Assembly (NCBI RefSeq): GCF_900092135.1
Contig: NZ_FMYF01000004.1
Span: 310,001-374,000 of the forward strand
Length of the DNA: 64,000 nucleotides
Direction of reading: 5' to 3'
From: Raineyella antarctica
Lineage (GTDB): Bacteria; Actinomycetota; Actinomycetes; Propionibacteriales; Propionibacteriaceae
Shown here: positions 1 through 12,317 of the stretch, piece after piece
Layout of the letters: each line of letters begins with the position of its first letter
How positions within the stretch are numbered: position 1 is the stretch's first letter
Position numbers and translations under genes: made by a program
Notes under the pieces: model-generated
Databases searched by the model: none
Seen by the model: the letters and a program-made list of their open reading frames with translations, nothing else
Told to the model about the DNA's origin: nothing

Positions 1-763
1 GCGAGCTGCAGGTCGCGACCAGGTCTCCGAGCCCGGCGAGTCCGGCGAAGGTGGACTGCTGTCCGCCCATCGCCTCCCCCAGCGCGGCCAACTGGTGCAG
101 TCCGCGGGTGATCACCGAGGCGAGGGCGTTGTGTCCGTAGCCGAGGCCGGCTCCCATGCCGACGGCCAGGGCGATCACGTTCTTGGCCGCACCGGCGATC
201 TCGGCACCGACCACGTCGTCGATCGTGTACGTACGGAAGGCGGGGGTGAGGCAGACCTGTTGCAGGCGACGGCCCACCGCCGGGTCGTAGGCAGCGATCA
301 CCGAGAGGGAGGGTTGCCGCTCGGCGATCTCGCCGGCAAGGTTCGGCCCGGACAGCACGGCGATCCGCGCGAGGTCGACCTCGCCGGCCTGGGCGATCAC
401 CTCGCTCATCCGCATGTCGGTACCCGTCTCGATGCCCTTGACCAGGCTCAGCACGGGCGCCTGGCTGTCCCGCCAGACCGGCAGGGTGGCCAGCTGGCGC
501 AGGTAGCTGCGCATCTGCTGGGCCGGGACGGCCAGCACGATGACCTCCGCCCCCGCCAGGCCGGCGACCGGGTCGGTCGTCGCCGTGACCAGCTCCCCCA
601 GGTCGATGTCGGACAGGTAGTCCGGGTTGCGGTGCTGTTCGGTGATCGCGCGGGCGACCTCGGGGCGCCGTGCCACGATGGTCACCCGGTGGCCGGCGTC
701 GGCGAGGACGCGGGCGAAGGCGGTCGCCCAGTTCCCGGCTCCGAGGATGCAGCACTGTGCCAT
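1..763 (-). CDS. gpsA: Glycerol-3-phosphate dehydrogenase [NAD(P)+] (3' end cut off by window edge)
   Basis: Reduces dihydroxyacetone phosphate to sn-glycerol-3-phosphate for phospholipid synthesis; cytosolic. Reading from the ATG at 763, the protein opens with the Rossmann motif ILGAGNWATA, then has the NAD-domain strand VIVLAVPAQQMR, the motif LSGPNLAGEIA, and GAAKNVIALAVGMGAGLG, which contains the catalytic-domain lysine region. About 254 codons are visible; the family usually has about 330, so the C-terminal quarter lies before position 1. The gene is divergent from the unknown ORF starting at 853. In many actinobacteria gpsA lies just downstream of leuCD, as here, though a convergent-facing gene intervenes. 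Identity is secure; only the end is missing. Confidence 0.95.
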   Translation of the reverse strand, partial: MAQCCILGAGNWATAFARVLADAGHRVTIVARRPEVARAITEQHRNPDYLSDIDLGELVTATTDPVAGLAGAEVIVLAVPAQQMRSYLRQLATLPVWRDSQAPVLSLVKGIETGTDMRMSEVIAQAGEVDLARIAVLSGPNLAGEIAERQPSLSVIAAYDPAVGRRLQQVCLTPAFRTYTIDDVVGAEIAGAAKNVIALAVGMGAGLGYGHNALASVITRGLHQLAALGEAMGGQQSTFAGLAGLGDLVATCSS

Positions 764-852
764 TCGGTCAGGCTATCGTCCGTCGCCGCCTGCCGTGCGT
801 CACCCCGCGGGGTGGCTGGCGCCCGAACGCACGGTGTGCCAGCATCCGAGCC

Positions 853-1416
853 ATGACCCACGACGCCGACCTCGAGTACCTGCTGTTGCCACCGGACCCC
901 GACCAGGCCCCCGGGTGGCGGGCGTGGCCGGCGCCTGTCCGTCGCCGGGCGGCGCTGTGCGCGCTGCTGGACCGGATCGAGACGCTGGTGGGCGACGGTC
1001 GGCGGATCTGCGTGCTGGTGCCCGACGAGGAACGACGGGCCTGGCGCGGACTCGGCGTGGCCCTGGAGTCGTACGCGGCCGTCTCGGTGGCGGCCGCGGA
1101 CGCTGCCCGGGACCGGAAAGGGGCGGAGCGGGTGCCGATGCCGGCCGACGCGGCACAGGCCCGCGCGGGACGGCATGGGGCTGCGATGTTGGGGGCGAGG
1201 GACCTGCCGGTACGTCATCTGGGGGCCACTGTGGCGGGCGACTCCGGGACCACGCCGTGGACCGGCCCATGGGCCGTCATCACCGACGAGGGCTGGCGAA
1301 CCCGGCTGTCCCCCGAAGCGCTGCTGGACCCCGTACTGGGGTTGCGACCCGGGCAGCGCCTGCAGGCGCTGGTCACCCTCGAGGCCGAGCCACGGCTCGT
1401 CAGTGCCTGGCACTGA
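853..1416 (+). CDS. Hypothetical protein, 187 aa
   Basis: I do not recognise the family. The ATG at 853 is the first plausible start after the divergent gpsA start; no strong Shine-Dalgarno precedes it. The protein is rich in Arg, Ala and Trp, has no signal peptide or membrane segment, and ends in a compact basic/aromatic stretch. Codon use is typical of the window (strong G/C at third positions), which supports coding. It lies alone between gpsA and leuD and runs into a perfect 19-bp hairpin shared with leuD. No function is proposed. Confidence 0.65.
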   Translation: MTHDADLEYLLLPPDPDQAPGWRAWPAPVRRRAALCALLDRIETLVGDGRRICVLVPDEERRAWRGLGVALESYAAVSVAAADAARDRKGAERVPMPADAAQARAGRHGAAMLGARDLPVRHLGATVAGDSGTTPWTGPWAVITDEGWRTRLSPEALLDPVLGLRPGQRLQALVTLEAEPRLVSAWH

Positions 1417-1464
1417 CCGCCGGGAGAAACAGGCCGGGGAAGAAACAGATCGGTGAGAAACAAA

Positions 1465-1509
1465 GTGGGCCCCGGGCCGGACGCCTGGAGCGTCCGGCCC
1501 GGGGCCCAC
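1465..1509. terminator. Bidirectional hairpin terminator between an unknown gene and leuD
   Basis: A perfect 19-bp inverted repeat (left arm 1465-1483, right arm 1491-1509) with a 7-nt loop lies between two convergent genes. There is no U-tract on either side, as is common for strong GC-rich hairpins in actinobacteria. It probably ends transcription from both sides. Confidence 0.8.
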
Positions 1510-1539
1510 CTACCGACGAGGGTCAGCCCGTCGAAGGTG

Positions 1540-2145
1540 TCAGTCCTGCGTACGCAGCGGGAGGGTGGTGACCTTCCAGCTGGGGCGCTCGGCCTCGTAC
1601 GCAGCGATGTCGTCCTCGTGGGTGAGGGTGACGCCGATGTCGTCCAGGCCGTTCAGCAGCCGGTACTGGGTGTAGTCGTCGACGTCGAACCCGGTGCTGA
1701 TGTCACCGGCGCTGATCGTCTTCGACTCCAGGTCCACGGTCACCTCGAGGGTCGGATCGGCTTCGGTGGCGTCCCACAGCCTGTCGACGACGTCCTGGGG
1801 GACGACGGCGACGAGCAGGCCGGACTTGCCGGCGTTGTTGCGGAAGATGTCGCCGAAACGCGAGCCGATGATGACCTTGAAGCCGTAGTTCTGCAGCGCC
1901 CACACCGCGTGCTCGCGCGAGGAACCGGTACCGAACTCCGGGCCCGGGATCAGGATGGTGGCGCCCTGGCGCTCCGGCTTGTTCAGGATGAACTCCGGGT
2001 CCTGGCGCCAGGCGGCGAACAGCCCGTCCTCGAAGCCGGTCTTGGTGATCCGCTTCAGGTAGACCGCCGGGATGATCTGGTCGGTGTCGACGTTGCTGCG
2101 ACGCAGCGGGAGCGCCGTTCCGGTGTGCTGGATGAACTTCTCCAT
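1540..2145 (-). CDS. leuD: 3-isopropylmalate dehydratase small subunit
   Basis: Swivel-domain subunit of isopropylmalate isomerase, which interconverts 2- and 3-isopropylmalate in leucine synthesis and, in organisms with CimA, citramalate and beta-methylmalate in isoleucine synthesis. The 201-aa protein has the family features [14 protein letters not shown] near residue 14 and [17 protein letters not shown] near residue 70. The start ATG at 2145 follows a GGAG ribosome site. It lies 12 nt after leuC on the same strand, so the two form one transcription unit that ends at the hairpin at 1465-1509. Confidence 0.97.
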   Translation of the reverse strand: MEKFIQHTGTALPLRRSNVDTDQIIPAVYLKRITKTGFEDGLFAAWRQDPEFILNKPERQGATILIPGPEFGTGSSREHAVWALQNYGFKVIIGSRFGDIFRNNAGKSGLLVAVVPQDVVDRLWDATEADPTLEVTVDLESKTISAGDISTGFDVDDYTQYRLLNGLDDIGVTLTHEDDIAAYEAERPSWKVTTLPLRTQD

Positions 2146-2157
2146 GGCGATTACTCC

Positions 2158-3561
<1,404 letters not shown>

Positions 3562-3709
3562 AGGAATGTCCTCCATCCGGATCAACGAGGACCAATCTCA
3601 TATATTGATACATCGGTCCCATTACGTGAGACCACTGTACCCCCGGTGATGCCGTTTCCACAGCCGAACGGGACTTGCGTTTCACATCGCGAGACTGCAA
3701 TATCGAAAT
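3562..3709. promoter_or_regulatory. Divergent leuC / IclR-regulator promoter region
   Basis: This 148-bp region is visibly more AT-rich than its surroundings (3596-3615 and 3698-3710). For the regulator, TTGCGT (3675-3680), a 17-nt spacer and CAATAT (3698-3703) put +1 at or next to the ATG at 3710, which lacks a Shine-Dalgarno, so a leaderless mRNA is plausible. A partial dyad (GGTC...GACC arms) spans 3615-3633, and GAGA-type half-sites recur near 3592, 3627 and 3691; these are candidate operators. Promoter and operator assignments are inferred from sequence only. Confidence 0.4.
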
Positions 3710-4435
3710 ATGGATAACGGAAGCGGTGTCGGCGTTCTCGACAAGGCGGCCCTGGTGCTCGGGGCCCTGGAGACCGGGCCCACGACCCTGGCAGGTCTGG
3801 TCCAGAGTACGGGACTGGCCCGCCCCACGGCCCACCGGCTGGCGGTCGCCCTGGAACACCACCGGCTGGTCGCCCGTGACCTCCAGGGACGCTTCGTGCT
3901 GGGCCCGCGGCTGGCCGAGCTGGCCGCCGCCGCCGGCGAGGACCGCCTGGTCGCCACCGCCGGACCGGTACTGGCCCGGCTGCGCGACATCACCGGCGAG
4001 TCCGCCCAGCTCTTCCGGCGCCAGGGCGACATCCGGATCTGTGTCGCCGCCGCCGAGCGCTCCTCCGGCCTGCGCGACACCGTCCCGGTCGGCAGCCAGC
4101 TGACGATGGCCGCCGGCTCGGCGGCCCAGGTGCTGCTCGCCTGGGAGGATCCCGATCGGATGCAGCGCGGTCTGGAGAACGCCGAGTTCAACGCCGTCTC
4201 GCTCACCGGCGTCCGCCGGCACGGCTGGTCCGAGTCGGTCGGCGAGCGGGAGCCGGGAGTGGCCTCCGTGTCGGCCCCGGTCCGCTCCCCCTCCGGCAAG
4301 GTGATCGCCGCTGTGAGCGTCTCCGGCCCGATCGAGCGGCTCACCCGCCAGCCCGGCCGGCTGCACGCCCCCGCCGTGATGGCGGCCGCCGACCGTCTCA
4401 GCGAGGTCCTGCGCCGCTCCGGCCAGGAGGGCTGA
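3710..4435 (+). CDS. IclR-family transcriptional regulator (NdgR/LtbR-like)
   Basis: 241 aa. Residues 1-65 form the winged-helix domain (VLGALETGPTTLAGLVQSTG, then RPTAHRLAVALEHHRLV as recognition helix), followed by an IclR effector-binding domain ending in a conserved VSAPVRSPSGKVIAAVSVSGP segment. In actinobacteria a regulator of this type encoded divergently from leuCD (LtbR in Corynebacterium, NdgR/AreB in Streptomyces) controls leucine and other amino acid genes, and the same arrangement is seen here. No ribosome site precedes the ATG; it may be translated from a leaderless transcript. Family call is firm; its regulon is inferred from context. Confidence 0.9.
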   Translation: MDNGSGVGVLDKAALVLGALETGPTTLAGLVQSTGLARPTAHRLAVALEHHRLVARDLQGRFVLGPRLAELAAAAGEDRLVATAGPVLARLRDITGESAQLFRRQGDIRICVAAAERSSGLRDTVPVGSQLTMAAGSAAQVLLAWEDPDRMQRGLENAEFNAVSLTGVRRHGWSESVGEREPGVASVSAPVRSPSGKVIAAVSVSGPIERLTRQPGRLHAPAVMAAADRLSEVLRRSGQEG

Positions 4436-4495
4436 GGGCCCCCACCAGGGGTCCTGGGCACTCAAGCGTGCCGAGGCCCGGGCCGAGCCCTGGCC

Positions 4496-6820
4496 TCAGC
4501 CGACGAACTTGCCGCGGACCCGCCGCTGCCCGGCCTTCTCCCCGCGGGCCTGGGCGGCGGCAAGCTCACCGGGGGCGGTGCCGAGCGGCTGGTCGGCGAA
4601 GGAACGGGTGTTGACCTTGCGAGCGACCTCGCGAAGGGCCAGCCACCACTGGTCCTTCGGGCGTCGGGCCTCGAAGTCGATGAGGTCGTTGAACTCCTTG
4701 AACGACTTCATCAGGTAGCCCTCGTCGTCGGACTCCGCCGCGAAGACGTGCTCGCTGACACCCGCCGCGAACTGCCGGTCCAGCTCCTCGATACCGCTGG
4801 CCGCCAACCTGGTCGCGACCAGCCGATCGAACGCCGTCGGGTTGCCGCCCTGCTGGACGTGCCCCAGGATCAGCGCGCGGACGTCGAACAGGTCCCCGCC
4901 CTCGGCCTCGAACAGCCGGGCCAGGAAGTCGGTGGTGTAGTACTGGGCGGCCTCCTCGCTGCGGACCGCCAGGTAGAAGCGTCGCCCCTGCTCGAAGGCG
5001 GCCGTCATCTGCCGGACGTCCTCCTCCAGCATCGAGACGGTGATCCCTTCCTCGTGGGTGTAGACCCGTTCGGCGCCGGCGGCCAGGCCGCTGAGCATCG
5101 CCAGGAACCCGCACGTACGACCCATCGTCTCGACCACGAAGCAGCGACGGCTGGCGGCCGCCGACTGCTTGAGCCGGTCGAGGGACTCCACCGCGACGTT
5201 GAGCGCGGTGTCGGCTCCGATCGCCATCTTCCAGTCCGGCAGGTTGTTGTCGATGCTGGCGGGCAGGGCCACGATCGGGATATCGAAGGCCGAGTAGCGG
5301 CGCCGCTCCTCGTACATCAGCTGGACCGCCTCGTAGGCGTTGAGGCCACCGATCACCAGCAGGCCGTCCAGCCGGCTGTCCTCGATCGTACGGGCGATCC
5401 CGTAGAGCTCCTCGGGGGCGGGGACGGTGCGACGGGTGCCGAGCTCGGCCCCGCCGAGCGCGGTCCAGCCCTCGACGTCGCCCCAGTCGAACTCCAGGAC
5501 GTGCCCCTTGACGAAGCCGGGGAACCCGCCCTGGATCCCGAGCATCCGGTGTCCGGCGTCGATGCCCAGCCGCACCGCTGCCCAGACCGCGGTGTTCATC
5601 CCCGGCGCCAGGCCACCGGCGTGGATGATCCCGATCCGCTTGCCGGCCTCGGCCGGCGAGACCCGCGGCTCGGCCTCGGCGAGCGCGTTGAAGGTCGCGA
5701 CCATCCGGCTGAAGCCGACACCACGGGCGGCCACCGCCCCCTCGAAGTCGTGCGCGGCCACCATCGAGGCGATCGCACGGGTCTGCTGGACGGCCTCGAT
5801 CAGTGGCGTACGAATGACGGCATTGCGGTGGATGCCGAGCACGGAGGGCACGCTGGTGCTGTCCGCGGCGAGCAGGTCCTCGGTGGCCGACACCCCGAGC
5901 AGTGAGGACATCCAGCGGTCGTAGGCGCTCGGCGTGCCACCGCGCTGGACGTGCCCCAGAATGGTGATCCGGGCGTCCTGGCCGAGGTTGTCCTTCAGCG
6001 CCTGGCGGACGTCGGCGGAGGTGATCGGCCGGCCGGAGCGGTCCCGGGCCCCCTCGGCCACGATGATCACCGAGTCCCGGCGGCCGGCCTCCCGGCCGCG
6101 CTGGATCAGCTCGCACATGTGCTGCTGCCAGCCGTCGGCCGGCGGCGCCTCGGGGATGAAGGTGTAGGCCGCCCCACCTGCCACCGCCCCGGTGAGGGCC
6201 AGGTAGCCGCACTCGCGGCCCATCACCTCCACGATGAAGGTGCGCTGGTGGCTGGCCGCGGTGGAGGAGATCGCGTCGACCGCGTCGATGATGCGGTGCA
6301 GCGCGGAGTCCGTCCCGATCGTCATGTCGGTGCCGACCATGTCGTTGTCGATCGACCCGACCAGGCCGGCGATCATCAGGTTGCGGTGCGCCCGGGCCAT
6401 GTCCTCGTCGATCTCCCCCGCCGCGACGAGCTCTGCCAGCAGCTCGGGCCACTCCTGTCTCAGCAGGTCGGCACCGGTCAGCGAACCGTCGCCGCCGATC
6501 ACCGCGAGCCGGTCGATGCCGTGCCGGACCAGGTTGAGGGCCGCGCGCCGGCGCCCGCCCCGGTCCCGGAACTCCTGGCACCGCGCCGTCCCGATCACCG
6601 TTCCGCCCCGGTGCATGATGCCGGAGACGTCGTCCCAGTCCAGCGCGACGATGTCGTCCCCGCCCTCGACCGCGCCCTGCCAGCCCTCCCGGATCGCGAA
6701 GACCTCGGCACCGGCCTGGAGGGCGGAACGCACCACTGCCCGGACGGCGGGGTTCATGCCGGGGGCATCGCCCCCGCTGGTCAGCACACCGATTCGAGGA
6801 GGTCCAGCGGTCTCGGGCAC
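4496..6820 (-). CDS. Double-domain (eukaryote-like) 6-phosphofructokinase
   Basis: 774 aa, about twice the usual bacterial PfkA length of roughly 320-340. The first half keeps the catalytic motifs: GVLTSGGDAPGMN near residue 11, GGDGSL, SIDNDMVGTDMTIGTDSAL with the catalytic Asp, VMGRECGYLA and GHVQRGG. The second half, from about residue 390, repeats the fold (GIIHAGGLAPGMN, SIDNNLPDWK, ETMGRTCGFLA, GHVQQGG), but the phosphate-donor loop GGDGS is IGGLNAYEA, so it is probably regulatory. This resembles eukaryotic PFK1 rather than the tandem paralogous pfkA genes common in actinobacteria. The donor (ATP or pyrophosphate) cannot be fixed by eye; GGDGS in the N-half favours ATP. GTG start after GGAAGGA. 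Confidence 0.88.
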   Translation of the reverse strand: MPETAGPPRIGVLTSGGDAPGMNPAVRAVVRSALQAGAEVFAIREGWQGAVEGGDDIVALDWDDVSGIMHRGGTVIGTARCQEFRDRGGRRRAALNLVRHGIDRLAVIGGDGSLTGADLLRQEWPELLAELVAAGEIDEDMARAHRNLMIAGLVGSIDNDMVGTDMTIGTDSALHRIIDAVDAISSTAASHQRTFIVEVMGRECGYLALTGAVAGGAAYTFIPEAPPADGWQQHMCELIQRGREAGRRDSVIIVAEGARDRSGRPITSADVRQALKDNLGQDARITILGHVQRGGTPSAYDRWMSSLLGVSATEDLLAADSTSVPSVLGIHRNAVIRTPLIEAVQQTRAIASMVAAHDFEGAVAARGVGFSRMVATFNALAEAEPRVSPAEAGKRIGIIHAGGLAPGMNTAVWAAVRLGIDAGHRMLGIQGGFPGFVKGHVLEFDWGDVEGWTALGGAELGTRRTVPAPEELYGIARTIEDSRLDGLLVIGGLNAYEAVQLMYEERRRYSAFDIPIVALPASIDNNLPDWKMAIGADTALNVAVESLDRLKQSAAASRRCFVVETMGRTCGFLAMLSGLAAGAERVYTHEEGITVSMLEEDVRQMTAAFEQGRRFYLAVRSEEAAQYYTTDFLARLFEAEGGDLFDVRALILGHVQQGGNPTAFDRLVATRLAASGIEELDRQFAAGVSEHVFAAESDDEGYLMKSFKEFNDLIDFEARRPKDQWWLALREVARKVNTRSFADQPLGTAPGELAAAQARGEKAGQRRVRGKFVG

Positions 6821-6939
6821 GAGAGGTTCCTTCCGCCACGAGCGAGAGTTGTCTCCAGCAGTCTAGGCAGCCCGGGCCCGGGGACGGAGTGCAGAGGGTC
6901 GGTCCGTCACCGGGCCCCCGATGCTGGCAGAGTGGCAGG

Positions 6940-7530
6940 ATGCTGCCGGACCTGACCCGCCACGCACTGGACGTGGCCCCGGAACTGCTGGGCTGCGTGC
7001 TGCAGTCCGGCCCCGTCGCCGTGAGACTGGTGGAGGTCGAGGCGTACGAGGGGGCCGACGACCCCGCCTCGCACGCCTTCCGCGGCCGGACGCCGCGCAA
7101 CGCGGTGATGTTCGGGCCGGCCGGGCACCTGTACGTCTACCGGCTGCACGGTTCGTACTGCGCGAACGTGGTCTGCGGTCCCGAGGGCGTGGCCACGGCG
7201 CTGCTGATGCGCGCCGGCGAGGTGGTGGCCGGACGAGACGTAGCCCGAGCCCGCCGCGCCGAGCGCCGCAGTACGCCGGTGTCCGACCGCGACCTCGCCC
7301 GAGGGCCGGGCAACCTGTGCCGGGCCCTCGGTATCGGCCCGGCCGAGAACGGCGCCGGCGTGCTCGGGGACGGTCCGGTCCGGCTGCTGCCGCCCACCGC
7401 TCCCGTCGCGACCCTGGGGATAGGGCCACGGGTGAACATCGCCGGTGCGGCCGATCGGCCCTGGCGCTTCTGGGACGCCGACTCCGCGTCGGTGTCGACG
7501 TTCAAGCGGCACCCCCGGGCCGGCACCTGA
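6940..7530 (+). CDS. mpg: DNA-3-methyladenine (alkyladenine) glycosylase
   Basis: Base-excision repair enzyme of the AAG/MPG family that removes alkylated purines. Seen in the 196-aa protein: VRLVEVEAYEGADDPASHAF, containing the catalytic Glu, GPAGHLYVYRLHG with the intercalating Tyr region, and the late motif RGPGNLCRALGI. The ORF is open upstream, but the ATG at 6940 (MLPDLTRHAL) fits family alignments best. It is divergent from the phosphofructokinase and convergent with the ABC transporter, only 16 nt away. Confidence 0.93.
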   Translation: MLPDLTRHALDVAPELLGCVLQSGPVAVRLVEVEAYEGADDPASHAFRGRTPRNAVMFGPAGHLYVYRLHGSYCANVVCGPEGVATALLMRAGEVVAGRDVARARRAERRSTPVSDRDLARGPGNLCRALGIGPAENGAGVLGDGPVRLLPPTAPVATLGIGPRVNIAGAADRPWRFWDADSASVSTFKRHPRAGT

Positions 7531-7546
7531 TGATCCCGCTCGTTGG

Positions 7547-9403
7547 TCAGGCCGGGGAGGTGCTCCACTCCGCATCCGGATCGGCCGGCTCGGCCACGCC
7601 GGTGTCGATGTCGTACGCCTTGAGCCGGGCCCGGTCGGCCACCGAGTTGGATGCCTGCAGGGCCAGCAGTTCGGAGTAGATGCCACCGGAGACCGCCAGC
7701 TCGGCCGGCGTACCGATCTCCTCGACCCGCCCCTGCCGCAGCGTGACGATCCGGTCGACGGTGGAGATCGTGGACAGCCTGTGCGCGATGATCAGGCTGG
7801 TCCGGTGGGCCATCAGCTCCTCCAGGCCGGCCTGGACCAGGCGCTCGGACTTGGTGTCCAGCGCACTGGTGGCCTCGTCCAGCACCAGTACCGGGGCGTC
7901 CTTCAGCATCGCCCGGGCGACGGCGATGCGCTGCTTCTGGCCGCCGGACAGCTTCAGTCCGCGCTCGCCGATCAGGGCGTCGTAGCCGTCCGCGAAGTTC
8001 CGGATGAACCGGTCGGCGTTCGCCCGGCGTGCGGCCTGGACGACCTCCTCCTCGGTGGCGTCGGGCCGGCCGTAGGCGATGTTCTCGCGGATGGTGCCGG
8101 AGAACAGCGAGGGGTCCTGGAAGACGACGCCGACCCGGCTGCGCAGCTCCCCGAAGGGCATCGTGGAGATGTCGCGGCCGAGCAGGGAGACGGTGCCGGC
8201 GTCCGGCGGGTAGAGCCCGAGCAGCAGGCTGACGATCGTCGACTTGCCGCCGCCGGACTCCCCGACCAGGGCGATCCGCTCCCCCCGGTCGGCATGCAGG
8301 GTGATGTCGCTCAGCACCGGGGTGCCGGGCTCGTAGCCGAAGGTCACCGCGTCGAACCCGATCACGTGCCCGTCGCCGGTGGACGGATCCGGTACGTCGG
8401 TGGTCGGCGGGGCGACCGGGAGCACCGCCGTACGGTCCAGCGGCTCGTCCATCACCTCGAAGTAGGACTTGGAGCCGGCGATGGCGTGCTGGCCGGAGTC
8501 GATGAAGAAGCTCATCATCAGCACCGGCTGGCGGGCCATGTTCATCAGCTGGATCAGCAGCACCATCACCCCGACGCTGTACGCGCCGCTGGCCGTCTGC
8601 AGGAAGATCACCAGGTAGATGCCGAAGAAGGCGAGGTTCAGCACGCCCCGTCGGGCGGTGTCCAGACCGTGCCAGTGGCGCGCCTGGTCCTCGGTCAGCT
8701 CGACCGTCCGGGCGTAGCGCCGGTCGAAGGCATCGAGCTCGGAGCGCTCCCGCACGAAGCTCTTGACCACCCGGATCTGCCCGATCACCTCGGAGAAGCG
8801 CCCGTTGGCGACGTCGACCTGCTCGTTCTTCTCCCCCTCGATCCGCTGCCAGCCCCGTGACGTACGGGCCGTCAGCCAGGTGTACGCCGGGAACATCACG
8901 GCCAGCATGAGCGCGAGTGGCCACGAGTAGAAGGCGCTGATCACCAGCACCGCCGCCGTGGTGATCAGCATCGAGAAGAACGAGTTGGAGAACGACTTGA
9001 GGAAGTTCGTGACCTCGGTGATCGAGCGCGACAGGCGGCCGATGATCGTACCGGTCAGCTCGTTGTCGAAGTAGCGCTGGGGCAGCCCCAGCAGCTTCTC
9101 GTAGTAGCGCGTGGACAGCACCCTGCGCAGCCGTGCGGTCATGGTGTCGCCGAGGTAGCCGCCGACGTTGGTCAGCAGGGTGTTCAGCACCTCCGCGACC
9201 AGCAGGGCGACGGCCAGCCACACCACCGCGCGGACCGTTCCCCCGCTGCCGCCCGCCATGGCGATCACCTCGTCGGTGGCCCGGCCGATCACGAACGGGG
9301 TGACCAGCGAGGTGGCGGTCATCAGCACCGAGCTGACGATGATGCCGAGGTAGTAGGGCCACAGTTGCCTGGTGGTCGAGAGGATCCTGACCAGGGATCT
9401 CAT
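7547..9403 (-). CDS. ABC transporter, fused permease/ATPase (exporter type)
   Basis: 618 aa. An N-terminal six-helix transmembrane domain (about residues 15-320) is followed by one nucleotide-binding domain with Walker A GESGGGKST, signature LSGGQKQRIAVARAM, Walker B VLVLDEATSALD and the switch His in LIIAHRLSTI. This is a half-transporter that would work as a homodimer or heterodimer in the membrane, probably exporting lipids, drugs or peptides; substrate unknown. The ATG follows GGAG at a normal distance. No partner transporter gene is adjacent. Confidence 0.92.
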   Translation of the reverse strand: MRSLVRILSTTRQLWPYYLGIIVSSVLMTATSLVTPFVIGRATDEVIAMAGGSGGTVRAVVWLAVALLVAEVLNTLLTNVGGYLGDTMTARLRRVLSTRYYEKLLGLPQRYFDNELTGTIIGRLSRSITEVTNFLKSFSNSFFSMLITTAAVLVISAFYSWPLALMLAVMFPAYTWLTARTSRGWQRIEGEKNEQVDVANGRFSEVIGQIRVVKSFVRERSELDAFDRRYARTVELTEDQARHWHGLDTARRGVLNLAFFGIYLVIFLQTASGAYSVGVMVLLIQLMNMARQPVLMMSFFIDSGQHAIAGSKSYFEVMDEPLDRTAVLPVAPPTTDVPDPSTGDGHVIGFDAVTFGYEPGTPVLSDITLHADRGERIALVGESGGGKSTIVSLLLGLYPPDAGTVSLLGRDISTMPFGELRSRVGVVFQDPSLFSGTIRENIAYGRPDATEEEVVQAARRANADRFIRNFADGYDALIGERGLKLSGGQKQRIAVARAMLKDAPVLVLDEATSALDTKSERLVQAGLEELMAHRTSLIIAHRLSTISTVDRIVTLRQGRVEEIGTPAELAVSGGIYSELLALQASNSVADRARLKAYDIDTGVAEPADPDAEWSTSPA

Positions 9404-9512
9404 GCGCAGCTCCGTAGGTATCGGTGATCGGGACGCTCGCCACGACCGGGAACCATGCTACGGCCCGCCACCGACAGCCCCTGACCGGCGGGAGGGCCAT
9501 CGGTGGGCCGGG

Positions 9513-11552
<2,040 letters not shown>

Positions 11553-11727
11553 GGGTCCTCCTGGGTCGCACGGGAAGTGGGCCCCACCAGCCTAGCGAGG
11601 TGCCGTCGCTCGACGGTGACCCGGCCGACCACGACGCCCCGGGGCCCCTACCCCGGCGGATCCCCTCCGGATGCTCCGGTGAGCACCTACGATGCTGACT
11701 ACCAACCAATTTCCACGGGAGGACGAC

Positions 11728-11904
11728 ATGGCTGACGAGAACGCTGCTTCCGAGGTCGATCGGGCCGACGACATCGAGATCGATCCCCTCGACGTGGACG
11801 ACCGGGAGTTCTTCACCGACGAGCGGCCCGAGCTGCTGGAGGACGAGACCGACATCGACGATCGCCCCGACTACGTCGGCGAGGAGTTGCGCGACCAGGA
11901 CTGA
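11728..11904 (+). CDS. Small acidic hypothetical protein, 58 aa
   Basis: Starts at ATG 11728 behind a clear GGGAGGA ribosome site; an in-frame ATG 36 nt upstream lacks one. The product is extremely acidic, with about 40% Asp+Glu, few hydrophobic residues and no membrane segment, so probably disordered. No family is recognised. It stands alone between nadE (divergent) and the hairpin at 12016-12047. The good ribosome site argues that it is a real gene. Confidence 0.6.
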   Translation: MADENAASEVDRADDIEIDPLDVDDREFFTDERPELLEDETDIDDRPDYVGEELRDQD

Positions 11905-12015
11905 CCGGACAGGGCGCGGACCGTGCCGGTCGCCCGGCCGGTTCGGCGTGTCTGGCTGCGCCGCTGTGGACAGGCGGCCACAATGGTGCCAAGGACCACC
12001 ATGACGACCTCACTC

Positions 12016-12047
12016 GAAGGGCTCGGCTCCCAGGAGCCGGGCCCTTC
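12016..12047. terminator. Hairpin terminator after small acidic gene
   Basis: A 14-bp stem (12016-12029 with 12034-12047, one G-U type pair) and a 4-nt loop, about 110 bp after the 58-aa gene. A short CTGTTG tail follows on the + strand rather than a U-run. Likely transcription end for that gene. Confidence 0.55.
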
Positions 12048-12106
12048 CTGTTGCGGCCCACCCCTCAACCTGCGACCGGGCGCGTGCCCGGGGACGGAGC
12101 CCATCC

Positions 12107-12295
12107 ATGGCCGGCAGCGCCGAAGAACCCGACACCACGACGATCCAGGTGACCAAGAAGCAGGCCCGCGACGAGAAGTCCGCGGTCGAGATGGCCCGGA
12201 CGGTCTACCTCGCGATGAACCGGCGCCCGGCACCGTCCGCCGTCACCGTCGAGGCGCGCAAGGACTCCTGGGACATCACCTTCACCGAGGCCTGA
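12107..12295 (+). CDS. Hypothetical protein, 62 aa
   Basis: A short ORF from ATG 12107, preceded by GGACGGAG. It contains a Lys/Arg-rich helix-like middle (TKKQARDEKSAVEMARTVYL) and ends DSWDITFTEA. No family is recognised, and no membrane segment or signal is seen. It is convergent with the kup gene, whose stop is 22 nt away. Probably real, given its codon pattern and ribosome site, but unsupported by any domain. Confidence 0.5.
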   Translation: MAGSAEEPDTTTIQVTKKQARDEKSAVEMARTVYLAMNRRPAPSAVTVEARKDSWDITFTEA

Positions 12296-12317
12296 TCGGG
12301 CCGGACCACCCTCGCGC

